DNA from: Sediminihaliea albiluteola | GTDB lineage: Bacteria > Pseudomonadota > Gammaproteobacteria > Pseudomonadales > Halieaceae | Length of the DNA: 64,000 nt | NCBI RefSeq assembly: GCF_014077625.1 | Contig: NZ_JACFXU010000014.1 | Span: 1 to 64,000 of the forward strand | Direction of reading: 5' to 3' | Shown: one piece after another, positions 37,266 through 49,978 of the stretch | How positions within the stretch are numbered: position 1 is the first letter of the stretch | How the letters are laid out: each line of letters starts with the position of its first letter | Made by a program: the position numbers and the translations under genes | The notes under the pieces: model-generated | The model's database searches: none | Told to the model about the DNA's origin: nothing | The model's input: the letters and a program-made list of their open reading frames with translations, nothing else

Positions 37266-38566
37266 CCCGCCCGTGTCGATATTTGCAAACCCAAACCCCG
37301 GGCCAAGGCATCAAAGCCGGGGAAAGAAGTTGCCACATGATCGCAGTCGAGTATGCGAATTTCCTGCTCAGCCCGCAGCGCGGCTATGGCAAAAGACATG
37401 GCGATACGGTGATCGTGATAGGTGTGAATAACACCGCCACCGATCGTGCCGCCACCTTCAATAATAATACCGTCCTCAAGCACTTCGTTCTTAACACCTA
37501 AAGTGTTGAGCCCTTCCGCCATCGCAGCGATACGGTCGCTCTCTTTGACCCGCAATTCTTCCGCGCCGCGCAGAATGGTGCGGCCTTCAGCACAGGCAGC
37601 AGCAATAAATAAGGCAGGGAACTCATCAATCGCTAGCGGCACCTGGTCCGGCGGTATCTCAATGCCCTTTAAGGGTGCATAGCGCACGTGGATATCGGCC
37701 ACTGGCTCGCCACCCACTTCGCGCTCGTTTTTGAGCGTGATATCGGCGCCCATCAAACTCAAGATGTTTAATACCCCCATGCGTGTTGGGTTAATCCCCA
37801 CATGAGTTAACAAGAGATCAGAGCCCGGCGCGATACATGCCGCAACTAGGAAGAAGGCAGCTGAGGAAATATCGGCCGGTACATCAATGTCAGTAGCCTT
37901 TAATGTGCCGCCGCCGGACAGGCTGATCACTCCGTTATTCTGCTTCACTTTATAAGCAAAGCCACGCAGCATCCGCTCGGTGTGATCACGGGTTGGAGCC
38001 GGCTCAGTCACTGATGTGCAGCCTTCGGCATACAAGCCCGCCAACAACACGCATGATTTCACTTGGGCTGAGGCCATCGGCAGGTCGTAGTGAATACCCT
38101 GCAGGTTCTTCGAGCCGCGAATTCGCAGTGGCGGTTTGCTATCAGGACCGGAAATGTCTGCCCCCATGCGCGTCAAAGGATCGATCACTCGCCCCATTGG
38201 ACGTTGCTGCAGGGACACATCACCCGTTAACTCTACATCAAAACTCTGCCCCGCCAGCAAGCCTGACAGCAGGCGAATCGTAGTGCCAGAGTTACCCACA
38301 TCTAAGGTGTGACCGGGAGCTTTCAGTCCATGTAGGCCCACCCCATGGATTTCTACTTCACCGTCTTCGGGGCCATCAATCTTCACCCCCATACTACGAA
38401 ATGCTGCCACGGTAGCTAGGGCATCTTCGCCCTCAAGAAAGCCGGTCACCCGCGTGGTGCCCTCAGCTAGTGCACCTAGCATAATGGCTCGATGGGAAAT
38501 GGACTTGTCGCCCGGAACCCTTGCTTCGCCATTGATTGTGCCACCTGGCATCAATTTGAATTCCAT
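37262..38566 (-). CDS. aroA: 3-phosphoshikimate 1-carboxyvinyltransferase (EPSP synthase)
   Basis: 434 residues from the ATG of MEFKLMPGGTING, with GAGG five bases upstream; an in-frame TTG six codons earlier is less likely. Sixth step of the shikimate pathway. PGDKSISHRAIMLGALAEG binds shikimate-3-phosphate; LDVGNSGTTIRLLSGLLAG is the second conserved block. In Pseudomonas aroA is often fused to tyrA; here the two are separate genes 34 bp apart. Confidence 0.97.
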   Translation of the reverse strand: MEFKLMPGGTINGEARVPGDKSISHRAIMLGALAEGTTRVTGFLEGEDALATVAAFRSMGVKIDGPEDGEVEIHGVGLHGLKAPGHTLDVGNSGTTIRLLSGLLAGQSFDVELTGDVSLQQRPMGRVIDPLTRMGADISGPDSKPPLRIRGSKNLQGIHYDLPMASAQVKSCVLLAGLYAEGCTSVTEPAPTRDHTERMLRGFAYKVKQNNGVISLSGGGTLKATDIDVPADISSAAFFLVAACIAPGSDLLLTHVGINPTRMGVLNILSLMGADITLKNEREVGGEPVADIHVRYAPLKGIEIPPDQVPLAIDEFPALFIAAACAEGRTILRGAEELRVKESDRIAAMAEGLNTLGVKNEVLEDGIIIEGGGTIGGGVIHTYHDHRIAMSFAIAALRAEQEIRILDCDHVATSFPGFDALARGLGLQISTRAG

Positions 38567-38600
38567 ATCTTCCTCTTCTAACAACCCGGCTATAGCGGGT

Positions 38601-39527
38601 TTATTTGGGCTCAGCTAAGTGTTGATCGGCAGCCTGGGAACGGGCCTGCAACATCGTTGCGAACTCATCCCGGGCCTGCTTAGCGCGGCTAAATGTTTGC
38701 AGCATACTCTCGGCATCTTCAGTGGCAACCGCATCGCGCAACTGGGCCAAGTGTTCAGAAAATTGATCAATAGCTTTCAGTAGCGCACTGCGGTTAGCGA
38801 TAGCGATATCTCGCCACATGACCGGGTCGGAGGAGGCAATGCGGGTAAAGTCGCGAAAGCCACCTGCGGCAAAACGAAAGATATCATCACCTAGCGGACT
38901 TTGCGCCAAGGCATCTACTAAGGCATAGGCGAGCATATGCGGCAAATGACTGGTCGCCGCCAACACCGCATCGTGGGCAGCAACCGACATATCCACAACT
39001 TCAGCTCCGGTCCGGTGCCACATGTCGCGCACTAAGCTGAGCGCCTCCAGATCATTTTCAGGCACTGGCGTTAGGATAACTCGGTGACTGACAAACAAGT
39101 CAGCCCGCGATGCCTCGACGCCACTGCGCTCAGAGCCGGCAATCGGGTGTCCGAGGATTAGCCGGGGCGGCATCGCCCCCCAGGTAGCCACTGCTGCTTG
39201 TTGCAGATTGCCTTTCACACTGGCCACATCGGTGACAATCGGCATGCTATCGCGCGCTTTAAGCAGCGGCAGAACACGCTCCAACATTTGTGCGGCAACT
39301 AGCGTCGGCGTGGCAATGACAACCAAGTCGGCTGCTGCCAGCGCCTGTTCAAGGTCGAGGCTGTAATCATCAATGACACCCAGCTCCACACCACGCGCGA
39401 GCGAGGCCTCTCGGTGACCAAAGCCCAGCACCCGTCGGCTAAAGCCGCTGCTGCGCAAGGCTCTAGCCAAAGAACCGCCGATCAGACCAAGTCCGATAAT
39501 CAGAGTGGTATCAATACGCGCTGTCAT
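38601..39527 (-). CDS. tyrA: Prephenate (or arogenate) dehydrogenase
   Basis: 308 residues. Oxidative decarboxylation of prephenate towards tyrosine. N-terminal Rossmann motif GLGLIGGSLARAL, catalytic loop GHPIAGSERSGVEAS (His and Ser) and the helical dimerisation domain with SHLPHMLAYALV and FAAGGFRDFTRIASSDP. No chorismate mutase or ACT domain, so a stand-alone enzyme. Follows pheA by 18 bp. Confidence 0.94.
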   Translation of the reverse strand: MTARIDTTLIIGLGLIGGSLARALRSSGFSRRVLGFGHREASLARGVELGVIDDYSLDLEQALAAADLVVIATPTLVAAQMLERVLPLLKARDSMPIVTDVASVKGNLQQAAVATWGAMPPRLILGHPIAGSERSGVEASRADLFVSHRVILTPVPENDLEALSLVRDMWHRTGAEVVDMSVAAHDAVLAATSHLPHMLAYALVDALAQSPLGDDIFRFAAGGFRDFTRIASSDPVMWRDIAIANRSALLKAIDQFSEHLAQLRDAVATEDAESMLQTFSRAKQARDEFATMLQARSQAADQHLAEPK

Positions 39528-39545
39528 AACTTTAATAGGCGAGGC

Positions 39546-40664
39546 TTAAAGTACGGCACGGGGATATGAACCGAGAGGTTTCATTAAAATAGATTGCTCT
39601 TCCAGCTCAGCAACAATCTCACGGATATTCTGGTCCTGCAAATGGCCTTCGAATTCAATAAAGAAGACATAAGCCCATTTCTCTGTTCGCGAGGGCCGAG
39701 TGTCGATGCGGGTCAAGCTAACACCCGCCCGCCGGAAAGGATCTAGGAGGGTGAAAAGCGCACCGGGCTTGTTGCGGCTCGAGACAATGATAGAAGTTTT
39801 ATCACGGCCGCTAGGGGGTACTTCTTCACGGCCTACCACCAAAAAGCGAGTGGTGTTATCTGGATAGTCTTCAATGCCTTTAGCTAGCTTATCTAGGCCG
39901 TAAAGCTCGGCCGCCATATCGCCAGCGACCGCAGCCACGCCAGGGGCTGTGGCTGCTATACGGGCCGCTTCACCATTGCTGCTGACCGCCTCGCGCTCTA
40001 CGCTAGGCCAGTGCAAATCGAGCCAATTGCGGCACTGGGCCAAGGCTTGCTGGTGAGCACAAATTTTGACGATTGACTCTCGCTCAACTTCAGGCGCCAC
40101 CAAGAGGTGGTGCACAATCGGCATCTCGACTTCACCGGAGATTTTCAGAGGTGAATCCATAAAGTTGTCGAGGGTGTGACTGACCATGCCTTCAGTGGAG
40201 TTCTCAACGGGCACCACGCCGTAATTACACTCACCAGATTCCACCTGGGAAAACACGCCATCGATGGTATTTTGTGGTACCGGAATCGCCGCGTGACCAA
40301 AGTGCTTAATGGCAGCCGCTTGAGTAAAGGTGCCTTCCGGGCCTAAGTAGGCCACTTGTAGTGGCCGCTCAAGCGCCAAACAGGCCGACATAATCTCGCG
40401 AAAGATATGGGCTACATTTTCACTCTGCAAGGGCCCCGTATTGCGCTCCATAATGCGCTGGAGAACTTGTGCCTCTCGCTCAGGACGATAATAGACAACC
40501 TCGGCATCAGGCTCCCCGCGCTCGCGGGCAGCCTGCACCTGTTCCAACTTAATATCTGCTACGCGGAGGGCACAATTGGCGCGGCGAGATATAAGAGCCT
40601 GAATCTCTTGATCAATGGCGTCGATGTCCGCCCTGACTTGATCAAGAGTTCGCGTATCAGTCAT
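39546..40664 (-). CDS. pheA: Bifunctional chorismate mutase/prephenate dehydratase (P-protein)
   Basis: 372 residues. Three domains: AroQ chorismate mutase (about 1-90, IDAIDQEIQALISRRA), prephenate dehydratase (about 97-275, YLGPEGTFTQAA, VPVENSTEGMVSHTLD, TTRFLVVG), and a C-terminal ACT domain (about 290-365, NKPGALFTLL, LTRIDTRPSR) through which phenylalanine inhibits. Follows serC by 6 bp. The hisC-type aminotransferase found next to it in Pseudomonas is absent. Confidence 0.97.
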   Translation of the reverse strand: MTDTRTLDQVRADIDAIDQEIQALISRRANCALRVADIKLEQVQAARERGEPDAEVVYYRPEREAQVLQRIMERNTGPLQSENVAHIFREIMSACLALERPLQVAYLGPEGTFTQAAAIKHFGHAAIPVPQNTIDGVFSQVESGECNYGVVPVENSTEGMVSHTLDNFMDSPLKISGEVEMPIVHHLLVAPEVERESIVKICAHQQALAQCRNWLDLHWPSVEREAVSSNGEAARIAATAPGVAAVAGDMAAELYGLDKLAKGIEDYPDNTTRFLVVGREEVPPSGRDKTSIIVSSRNKPGALFTLLDPFRRAGVSLTRIDTRPSRTEKWAYVFFIEFEGHLQDQNIREIVAELEEQSILMKPLGSYPRAVL

Positions 40665-40670
40665 AGCTAT

Positions 40671-41750
40671 TTACCCGTTGCGGCGTTCAAAGTCCTGCAT
40701 GAACGCAATCAGCGCATCAACCGCTTCTTCTGTTACAGCATTGTAGAGACTCGCTCGCATACCACCCACTGAGCGATGCCCTTTCAGGTTCAGCAGACCT
40801 GCTGCCTCGGACTCTGCCAAAAATGCCTTATCCAGTGAATCATCGGCCAAAGTAAAGGGCACGTTCATCAAGGAGCGACTAGCCAGCTCTACTGGGTTGC
40901 TATAGAAGCTGCTGTCATCGATCGCTTTGTAGAGTTTTTCAGCTTTGCGACGGTTGAGCGCTTCCATCGCTGTCAGACCGCCCTGCTTCTTCAGCCACTC
41001 GAACACCAAGCCAGCTAAGTACAGCGAGTAAGTGGGCGGGGTGTTGTACATAGAGTCGTTATCGGCGGCAATCTGCCAGTTCAGCATCGCGGGACACAGC
41101 TCTGAAGCACGGCCGAGCAGGTCGCGTCGAACGATCACCAAGGTCAAACCAGCGGGGCCGATGTTCTTCTGTGCACCAGCATAGATAACCCCGAAAGCCG
41201 AGACATCAATTGGCCGCGACAAAATAGTAGAGGACATATCCGCTACTAGTGGCACTGAGACCTCAGGCGTCCAAAAGTATTCAACACCGCCAATGGTTTC
41301 GTTGGGAGTGTAGTGTAAATAAGCGGGGTCGCTGCCTAACTGCCACTGTTCTTGTGGAGGAATCGTGGCGAAGTTGGTGTCTTCAGAGCTCGCCACCACG
41401 TTCACCTCGGCGTAGCGCTTGGCCTCAGCTAGGGCCTTCTTCGACCACTGTCCGGTATTGACATAATCAGCGCTTTTCTTGTCACCCAAGAGGTTCAAAG
41501 GCACCGCAGAAAACTGCGTGCTGGCACCACCTTGCAGGAACAATACAGCGTAATCGTCTGGCACTGACAGCAGCTCGCGCAAATCGGCTTCGGCGCGCTC
41601 AGCCACCCCTACCACTTCCGGGCTGCGGTGACTCATTTCCATTAACGACAGGCCAGCGCCGTGCCAGTTGAGCAGTTCGTCACGAGCGATTTCTAGGACC
41701 GACTCAGGGAGTGCAGCCGGGCCGGCACAAAAATTGTACAAACGGGTCAT
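40671..41750 (-). CDS. serC: Phosphoserine aminotransferase
   Basis: 359 residues. PLP enzyme of serine (and pyridoxine) synthesis. YNFCAGPAALPESVLE N-terminus, QGGASTQFSAVPLNL phosphate-binding block, and the PLP lysine in YAGAQKNIGPAG. Lies 38 bp after gyrA, at the head of the serC-pheA-tyrA-aroA-cmk series. Confidence 0.97.
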   Translation of the reverse strand: MTRLYNFCAGPAALPESVLEIARDELLNWHGAGLSLMEMSHRSPEVVGVAERAEADLRELLSVPDDYAVLFLQGGASTQFSAVPLNLLGDKKSADYVNTGQWSKKALAEAKRYAEVNVVASSEDTNFATIPPQEQWQLGSDPAYLHYTPNETIGGVEYFWTPEVSVPLVADMSSTILSRPIDVSAFGVIYAGAQKNIGPAGLTLVIVRRDLLGRASELCPAMLNWQIAADNDSMYNTPPTYSLYLAGLVFEWLKKQGGLTAMEALNRRKAEKLYKAIDDSSFYSNPVELASRSLMNVPFTLADDSLDKAFLAESEAAGLLNLKGHRSVGGMRASLYNAVTEEAVDALIAFMQDFERRNG

Positions 41751-41788
41751 TCAGGAACTTCCTTAAAGATCCAAGAGCGGCGAGGAAC

Positions 41789-44425
<2,637 letters not shown>

Positions 44426-44692
44426 GTACGACGGTTTCCTTCAACGAAAGCGAGGGTCTTATTCTATCCAAGACCGGGCCCAAACGGTCCTGCGACCGCG
44501 GTCTCGGCGGCGCTGCGCGCCCCCCAACACAAACCATTGATTATACGGGAGAACCCCCCTAACCGCCATGTTTTTGCAGATTATGGCGCACGTTCAGGCA
44601 AGAGCTGTCAATTTGCGGTTATACTGACGCGCGATTAGTGCTGGGCCGCCGCCGCGACCTATTTTGGAACCCCAACTGAGACTACCCCATCG
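44426..44692. promoter_or_regulatory. gyrA-mtaD divergent intergenic region
   Basis: A 267-bp spacer that must carry both promoters. On the minus strand TATAAT at 44540-44545 is a perfect -10 hexamer 115 bases before gyrA, without a good -35. On the plus strand TATACT at 44620-44625 is a -10 candidate 68 bases before mtaD. A sequence TTGACA lies on the minus strand near 44604-44609. No ORF. Confidence 0.45.
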
Positions 44693-46024
44693 ATGAATTC
44701 GCCAGCTGAGTCAGCGGACCTGCTCATTCACCCGGGCTGGATTGTGCCCATAGCCCCCAGCGCAGAGACTCTCTGTGGCTATAGCCTAGCGATCCGCGAT
44801 GAACTCATTGTCGGCCTCATGCCGCGGGAAGATAGCCGCCACTGGCAAGCCACAAAAGAACTGGAGTTGCCCAACCACGTGCTCATGCCGGGCTTGGTCA
44901 ACGCCCATGGCCACGCCGCTATGAGCCTGCTGCGTGGCTATGCTGATGACCAGGCCCTCATGCCCTGGCTAGAACAGCACATCTGGCCGGCCGAGCAGCG
45001 CCACATCAGCGAAGAGTTTGTCTACGACGGCAGCACGCTGGCTATCGCCGAGATGTTGCGCAGTGGCACCACCACCTACTCCGACATGTATTTCTTCCCC
45101 AACGCCAGCGCCAGCGCTGCCCGCAGGGCTGGCATGCGCTGCCAGATTACCTTCCCCGTGTTTGATCACCCTTCAGCCTGGGGGCGAGATGCTGATGATT
45201 ACATCAGCAAAGGCCTCAGGCTGCGCGACGACCTCAAGCACGACGGGCTGATATCGGTAATATTCGGCCCCCACGCACCCTACACGGTTTCGCCAGAAAG
45301 CTTGAGCAAAATCGCCACGCTGGCTGCCGAACTCGACCTCGGTATTCACATTCACCTGCATGAGACAGCGGGAGAAGTTGCGCAGGCACTCAAAACTCAT
45401 GGCGAGCGCCCGCTGAACACCCTCCAGCGGCTCGGGCTTTTAGGGCCGCGCACCCAGTGCGTCCATATGACTCAGCTCAATAAGCAGGACCTTGAATTAC
45501 TGGTTCAATCTGGCGCACATGTCGTGCACTGCCCCCAATCCAATATGAAACTGGCCGCGGGGGCCTGCCCTAGCCATGAACTGCTAGCGGCGGGGGTTAA
45601 CTTGGCGTTAGGCACTGACGGCGCGGCCAGCAACAACAGCCTCAACCTATTCAGCGAAATGCACAGCGCCGCGCTGTTGGCCAAACTCAATAGCAGCGAT
45701 GCCGCGGCGCTACCAGCGTACCAGGTGCTAAAAATGGCCACTTTAGGCGGCGCCCGAGCCATGGGCCTAGAGGATCAAATCGGCAGCCTTGAAGTGGGCA
45801 AACAGGCCGACCTGATCGCTGTCGACCTTGCCGAGGCCGCCACTCAACCTGTATATAACCCCCAGTCGCAACTGGTCTATGCTTGCAATGGCAGCCAGGT
45901 GAGCCACAGCTGGATTGCCGGGCGCCCAGTACTGGAAGCATACCGCTTAAACACCATCGACACCGACGCATTAGCTGCCCGTACCCAGTACTGGCAGCAG
46001 CAGATTGCAGCACACAGGATTTAA
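44693..46024 (+). CDS. mtaD: 5-methylthioadenosine/S-adenosylhomocysteine deaminase-type amidohydrolase
   Basis: 443 residues. Amidohydrolase-superfamily TRZ/ATZ member: metal-binding [13 protein letters not shown] near residue 70, [22 protein letters not shown] and GTDGAASNN. Family members deaminate 5'-methylthioadenosine or S-adenosylhomocysteine, recycling methionine-cycle by-products. Heads an operon with ubiG (6 bp after the stop). The same gene pair occurs next to gyrA in Pseudomonas, supporting the assignment. Confidence 0.92.
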   Translation: MNSPAESADLLIHPGWIVPIAPSAETLCGYSLAIRDELIVGLMPREDSRHWQATKELELPNHVLMPGLVNAHGHAAMSLLRGYADDQALMPWLEQHIWPAEQRHISEEFVYDGSTLAIAEMLRSGTTTYSDMYFFPNASASAARRAGMRCQITFPVFDHPSAWGRDADDYISKGLRLRDDLKHDGLISVIFGPHAPYTVSPESLSKIATLAAELDLGIHIHLHETAGEVAQALKTHGERPLNTLQRLGLLGPRTQCVHMTQLNKQDLELLVQSGAHVVHCPQSNMKLAAGACPSHELLAAGVNLALGTDGAASNNSLNLFSEMHSAALLAKLNSSDAAALPAYQVLKMATLGGARAMGLEDQIGSLEVGKQADLIAVDLAEAATQPVYNPQSQLVYACNGSQVSHSWIAGRPVLEAYRLNTIDTDALAARTQYWQQQIAAHRI

Positions 46025-46029
46025 CGAGC

Positions 46030-46764
46030 ATGAGCGACAGTACAGCATCCCAACAAAAAGCCAGACCAAACGTCGACCCGCAGGAAATTGCCAAATTTGA
46101 AGCGCTGGCCTCGCGCTGGTGGGATCGCAATAGCGAATTCCGCCCGCTGCACGAAATCAACCCTTTACGTGCCAACTTTATCGATGAGCTGTCACCGGTA
46201 GCGGGCAAGCGCTTAGTCGATGTCGGCTGTGGCGGCGGCATTCTCGCTGAAGCCATGGCCCAGCGCGGCGCCGATGTGGTCGGCATCGATATGGGCGAAG
46301 CGCCCCTGTCAGTAGCCCGCATTCACCAACTAGAGTCAGGCTTAGATATCGATTATCGCCAAAGCACCGCCGAGGAGCTGGCCAGCAGCGAAGCGGCTAG
46401 TTTTGACGTGGTGTGCTGTTTGGAAATGCTGGAGCACGTACCCGACCCCGCTTCGGTAGTCGCCGCCTGCGCCAAAATGGCGCGCCCGGGTGGCAACCTC
46501 TACTTCTCTACGATCAACCGCAACCCAAAAGCATTTACCTTTGCTATCGTCGGTGCCGAGTACATATTAAAACTTCTGCCCACCGGCACACATGAGTACA
46601 GCAAGTTTATTAAGCCCTCGGAACTTGCCAGCTGGATCCGAGATGCGGGACTGACACTGCGAGAGATGACCGGCCTGACCTACAACCCTTTAACCCAACA
46701 GTACCGTCTCAATCCACGAGACGTATCAGTGAACTACATGCTGCGAGCTGAAAAAAGTCTATGA
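46030..46764 (+). CDS. ubiG: Ubiquinone O-methyltransferase
   Basis: 244 residues from the ATG of [16 protein letters not shown], which keeps the conserved ...[14 protein letters not shown] entry; the longer open frame to 45883 overlaps mtaD and is not family-like. SAM-binding motif [22 protein letters not shown] and the membrane-associated segment [10 protein letters not shown]. Does both O-methylations of ubiquinone synthesis. Overlaps mupP by 4 bp. Confidence 0.97.
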   Translation: MSDSTASQQKARPNVDPQEIAKFEALASRWWDRNSEFRPLHEINPLRANFIDELSPVAGKRLVDVGCGGGILAEAMAQRGADVVGIDMGEAPLSVARIHQLESGLDIDYRQSTAEELASSEAASFDVVCCLEMLEHVPDPASVVAACAKMARPGGNLYFSTINRNPKAFTFAIVGAEYILKLLPTGTHEYSKFIKPSELASWIRDAGLTLREMTGLTYNPLTQQYRLNPRDVSVNYMLRAEKSL

Positions 46765-47429
46765 GTACTCAAGCACAAAATCTACAAGCTGTTCTATTTG
46801 ACCTTGACGGCACGCTGATCGACACCGCCAGCGAATTCGTCATCGTAGTGCAGGCCCTGCGCGAGGAGCATGGCCTAGCCCCGACCGACGAGAAGCTGAT
46901 CCGCGCTTCAGTATCCAATGGTGCCCGAGCACTGGTTAAATTAGCCCTCGACATCGACGAACAAGCGCCCGAATTTGAAAGCAAGCGCCTGCGCTTGTTA
47001 GAGCTGTACAGCGATGTACTAGGTAGTTCCGCAACACCCTACCCGGGTATTACTGAGCTGCTCGGCGCACTCGATGAGCGCGGTATTCGCTGGGGTATTT
47101 CCACTAACAAGCCCCGCGCCTATACCATCCCCTTACTCGAACGCCTGGCCCTCTCACCTTCGGCTGGCAGCGTGGTCTGCCCAGACGATGTCAGCGAGCG
47201 CAAGCCGCACCCAGAGTCCCTGTACCTCAACTGCAAGCACCTGGGCTGTGAGCCCACCCAGGCCATCTATATCGGCGATCACCGGCGCGATATTGAAGCC
47301 GGGCGTCGAGCCGGCATGAAAACCATTGCTGCGCTATATGGCTATATCGAAGCTGACGACGACCCCAGCAGCTGGGGTGCTGACCACGCTGTCCACAGCA
47401 GTCGCGACTTACAGGGCCTGATCCTCTAA
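46761..47429 (+). CDS. mupP: N-acetylmuramic acid 6-phosphate phosphatase-like HAD hydrolase
   Basis: 222 residues. HAD phosphatase: motif [12 protein letters not shown] (nucleophile Asp), motif II ISTNKP, motif [20 protein letters not shown]. By position between ubiG and a YciK-type gene it matches P. aeruginosa MupP, which dephosphorylates MurNAc-6-P in cell-wall sugar recycling; a phosphoglycolate phosphatase (Gph) cannot be excluded from sequence. Start overlaps ubiG by ATGA. Confidence 0.85.
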   Translation: MSTQAQNLQAVLFDLDGTLIDTASEFVIVVQALREEHGLAPTDEKLIRASVSNGARALVKLALDIDEQAPEFESKRLRLLELYSDVLGSSATPYPGITELLGALDERGIRWGISTNKPRAYTIPLLERLALSPSAGSVVCPDDVSERKPHPESLYLNCKHLGCEPTQAIYIGDHRRDIEAGRRAGMKTIAALYGYIEADDDPSSWGADHAVHSSRDLQGLIL

Positions 47430-47497
47430 CTGACAGCGCTGATTCAATTTATTTGCAAAAGGCGGAGCCAAACGCCGCCGGCTTAAGGTAATTCGTT

Positions 47498-48259
47498 ATG
47501 TCACAAACATTTATCCCAGAGCAGTATCAGCCAGCTAGCAACTTGCTGGAGGGCAAAACGATTCTGGTCACCGGCGCCGGCGACGGCATCGGCCGCGCTG
47601 CCGCTGAAAGCTACGCCGCTCACGGCGCCACCATCATTTTAGTGGGACGAACCGTGGCCAAACTGGAAGCCGTTTACGATGCCATCGAGGCTGCCAGTGG
47701 CGCACAGCCAGCTATCTTCCCGCTGGATTTAGCCAGCGCGACTGAACAACAGTGCCAAGAACTGGCCGAAGCTTTAGAACAGAATTTTGGCCAACTAGAT
47801 GGCCTGCTACACAATGCCAGTGTGCTCGGTGAGCGCCGGCCCATCGAAAGTGCCAGCTACAAAGCTTGGCAGGAGGTCATGCAGGTCAACGTGAATAGCC
47901 AGTTTTTGCTGACTCGCTACCTGCTGCCCCTACTGCAACAGGCTGCCAGTGCGTCGATTATTTTTACCTCTTCCGGGGTTGGTCGTCGCGGCAAAGCTTA
48001 TTGGGGTGCTTACGCGGTATCGAAATTCGCTACGGAAGGTTTTATGCAGGTACTGGCGAGCGAGCTGGAAAACACCTCGAAGGTACGGGTAAACACGATC
48101 AACCCTGGCGCCACCAACACCGCCATGCGCCGCGCCGCCTACCCAGCGGAAACACCTACGGACAACCCCACGCCGGCGGAAATCATGCCGCTCTACCTCT
48201 ACCTAATGGGCGAGGATAGCGCCGGCGTTACCGGGCAAGCTTTCAACGCTCAGGGCTAA
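47498..48259 (+). CDS. YciK-family short-chain dehydrogenase/reductase
   Basis: 253 residues. SDR: TGAGDGIGRAAA (NAD(P) loop), NASVLGERRP, catalytic Ser-Tyr-Lys in FTSSGVGRRG and YAVSKFATEG. The YciK subgroup is common beside mupP in Pseudomonas; substrate unknown. AGGT-type ribosome-binding site. Convergent with rluB, only 4 bp apart at the stops. Confidence 0.9.
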   Translation: MSQTFIPEQYQPASNLLEGKTILVTGAGDGIGRAAAESYAAHGATIILVGRTVAKLEAVYDAIEAASGAQPAIFPLDLASATEQQCQELAEALEQNFGQLDGLLHNASVLGERRPIESASYKAWQEVMQVNVNSQFLLTRYLLPLLQQAASASIIFTSSGVGRRGKAYWGAYAVSKFATEGFMQVLASELENTSKVRVNTINPGATNTAMRRAAYPAETPTDNPTPAEIMPLYLYLMGEDSAGVTGQAFNAQG

Positions 48260-48263
48260 AAGC

Positions 48264-49163
48264 CTAGCGCCTGCTTGAAGGCTTGCCGCTGTTGCGTTTA
48301 GGACCCTTTTTGGCAACACCGCGACCATCGCGCTTGCCAAATTGGCGCTCCATTTTCTCGCGCTCTTTAATTGAGCCTTTGCGCACTTTCTTAAGTGAGA
48401 GGCCCGCTAGACGGTACAAGCTTTTAACTTCTTTGGTTTCCAGCTCGGCCCACTGGCCCTGCTTTACCTTGGAAGGGATGAATACGTCACCGTAACGCAC
48501 CCGCTTGAGGCGCGATACGGTCAGACCTTGAGATTCCCACAATCGGCGCACTTCGCGGTTGCGGCCTTCCATGATAACAACGTAATACCAGCGGTTGATG
48601 CCGTCACCACCGCCCTCTTGTATATCGGTAAAGCGGGCCACCCCATCATCCAGCATGACCCCATCGAGCAGCGCTTGCAGATGCTCTTTTTTAACATCGC
48701 CCATCACTCGCACCATGTATTCTCGCTCGATATTGGACGAGGGGTGCATCAGTGCGTTAGCAAGCTCACCGTCAGTGGTAAACAACAATAGGCCGGAAGT
48801 ATTGAAGTCCAAGCGACCGATAGAAATCCAGCGGCCACTTTTAAGGGCAGGCAGGCGCTGAAACACCGTGCGCCGCTTCTGCGGGTCTTTGCGGCTACAC
48901 ACTTCTCCAGTCGGCTTGTGATAGAGAATGCAGCGGGTTTCCTCCGCTGGGGCGCGCTCTATAGGCTTGCCGTCAATCGCGATGCGCGCACTATCGTCCA
49001 CCCGGTCGCCCAACTTGGCGGGCTTACCATTCACGGACACACGGCGATCTTCGATCCAGCGCTCCATCTCACGGCGCGACCCTAGCCCTGTGCGGGCCAA
49101 AACTTTCTGTAATTTCTCACCTGCTTTGGGTGCTGGTGTTAGTGTATCTTCCTGTTCGCTCAT
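48264..49163 (-). CDS. rluB: 23S rRNA pseudouridine(2605) synthase RluB
   Basis: 299 residues. N-terminal S4 RNA-binding domain (about 18-80, [20 protein letters not shown]) and catalytic core with [20 protein letters not shown] (catalytic Asp) and [10 protein letters not shown]. Ends in a very basic tail ([16 protein letters not shown]) typical of the RluB class. Its ATG overlaps the scpB stop by 4 bp. Confidence 0.94.
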   Translation of the reverse strand: MSEQEDTLTPAPKAGEKLQKVLARTGLGSRREMERWIEDRRVSVNGKPAKLGDRVDDSARIAIDGKPIERAPAEETRCILYHKPTGEVCSRKDPQKRRTVFQRLPALKSGRWISIGRLDFNTSGLLLFTTDGELANALMHPSSNIEREYMVRVMGDVKKEHLQALLDGVMLDDGVARFTDIQEGGGDGINRWYYVVIMEGRNREVRRLWESQGLTVSRLKRVRYGDVFIPSKVKQGQWAELETKEVKSLYRLAGLSLKKVRKGSIKEREKMERQFGKRDGRGVAKKGPKRNSGKPSSRR

Positions 49164-49954
49164 GCGTGCTTATCTGACTCGCTGTGGTCATCGCCTTGCG
49201 GTGATTCGTTATCGTGTGCGCCGGACTCTGCAGCATCTTCGCCGCGCTCTCCTGACTGTTCTGTTGTTTCGTATTCGGTGCCACCGACCAGAGCCAAGCC
49301 GGCCTGCTTATCGCCAAACTCAGCGTCTTCGGCCCCTTCATCGCCGTCCTCAAGTGCTTTGGCTTCAGCGTCCTCGGTGGTATCTGCTGGCAAGGGCTCA
49401 CTAAAGCCGAGCTCAGCATTAAGCGTTTCTAGGTCGCGAATTTCAGCCAGCGCCGGCAACTCATCCAAGTTTTTCAGATTAAAGTAATCCAAAAACTGCC
49501 GGGTAGTGGCGTACATTGCAGGCCGACCTGGGACATCTCGATGCCCCACAATACGGACCCATTCTCGCTCATGCAGTGTTTTGATGATATTGGAGCTCAC
49601 CGCCACACCGCGAATCTCTTCAATCTCACCGCGGGTAATGGGCTGACGATAGGCAATCAGGGACAGGGTTTCCAGCAGCGCACGGGAATACTTCTGCGGC
49701 CGCTCAGTCCACAGCCTCGCAACCCAAGGCGCCAGGTTCTGACGCACCTGATAGCGGAAGCCACTGGCCACTTCCTGCAGCTCAAAACCGCGCTCGTCAC
49801 AGCGCTGGGCGACTTCATCGAGGGCTTCGCGGATTTCGGCATTACTGGGGCGCTCATGCTCCTCAAACAGCTCGGCAAGCTGGGCTACGGTCAAGGGCCG
49901 CCCCGCGGCCAACAAAGCGCCTTCGATAATCTGTAGCAGACTGATTTCTGACAT
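49160..49954 (-). CDS. scpB: Segregation and condensation protein B
   Basis: 264 residues. Winged-helix kleisin partner: two winged helices over about residues 1-175 ([60 protein letters not shown]). The last about 85 residues are a very acidic, low-complexity tail not part of the core fold. Works with ScpA and SMC in chromosome folding. Confidence 0.95.
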   Translation of the reverse strand: MSEISLLQIIEGALLAAGRPLTVAQLAELFEEHERPSNAEIREALDEVAQRCDERGFELQEVASGFRYQVRQNLAPWVARLWTERPQKYSRALLETLSLIAYRQPITRGEIEEIRGVAVSSNIIKTLHEREWVRIVGHRDVPGRPAMYATTRQFLDYFNLKNLDELPALAEIRDLETLNAELGFSEPLPADTTEDAEAKALEDGDEGAEDAEFGDKQAGLALVGGTEYETTEQSGERGEDAAESGAHDNESPQGDDHSESDKHA

Positions 49955-49978
49955 GCTTCTGTTCTACTCTGTCCCGGC

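Noticed and set aside
45687-46322. 211-codon minus-strand frame over mtaD and ubiG
   Set aside because: Low-complexity antisense translation, both real genes are clear on the plus strand.
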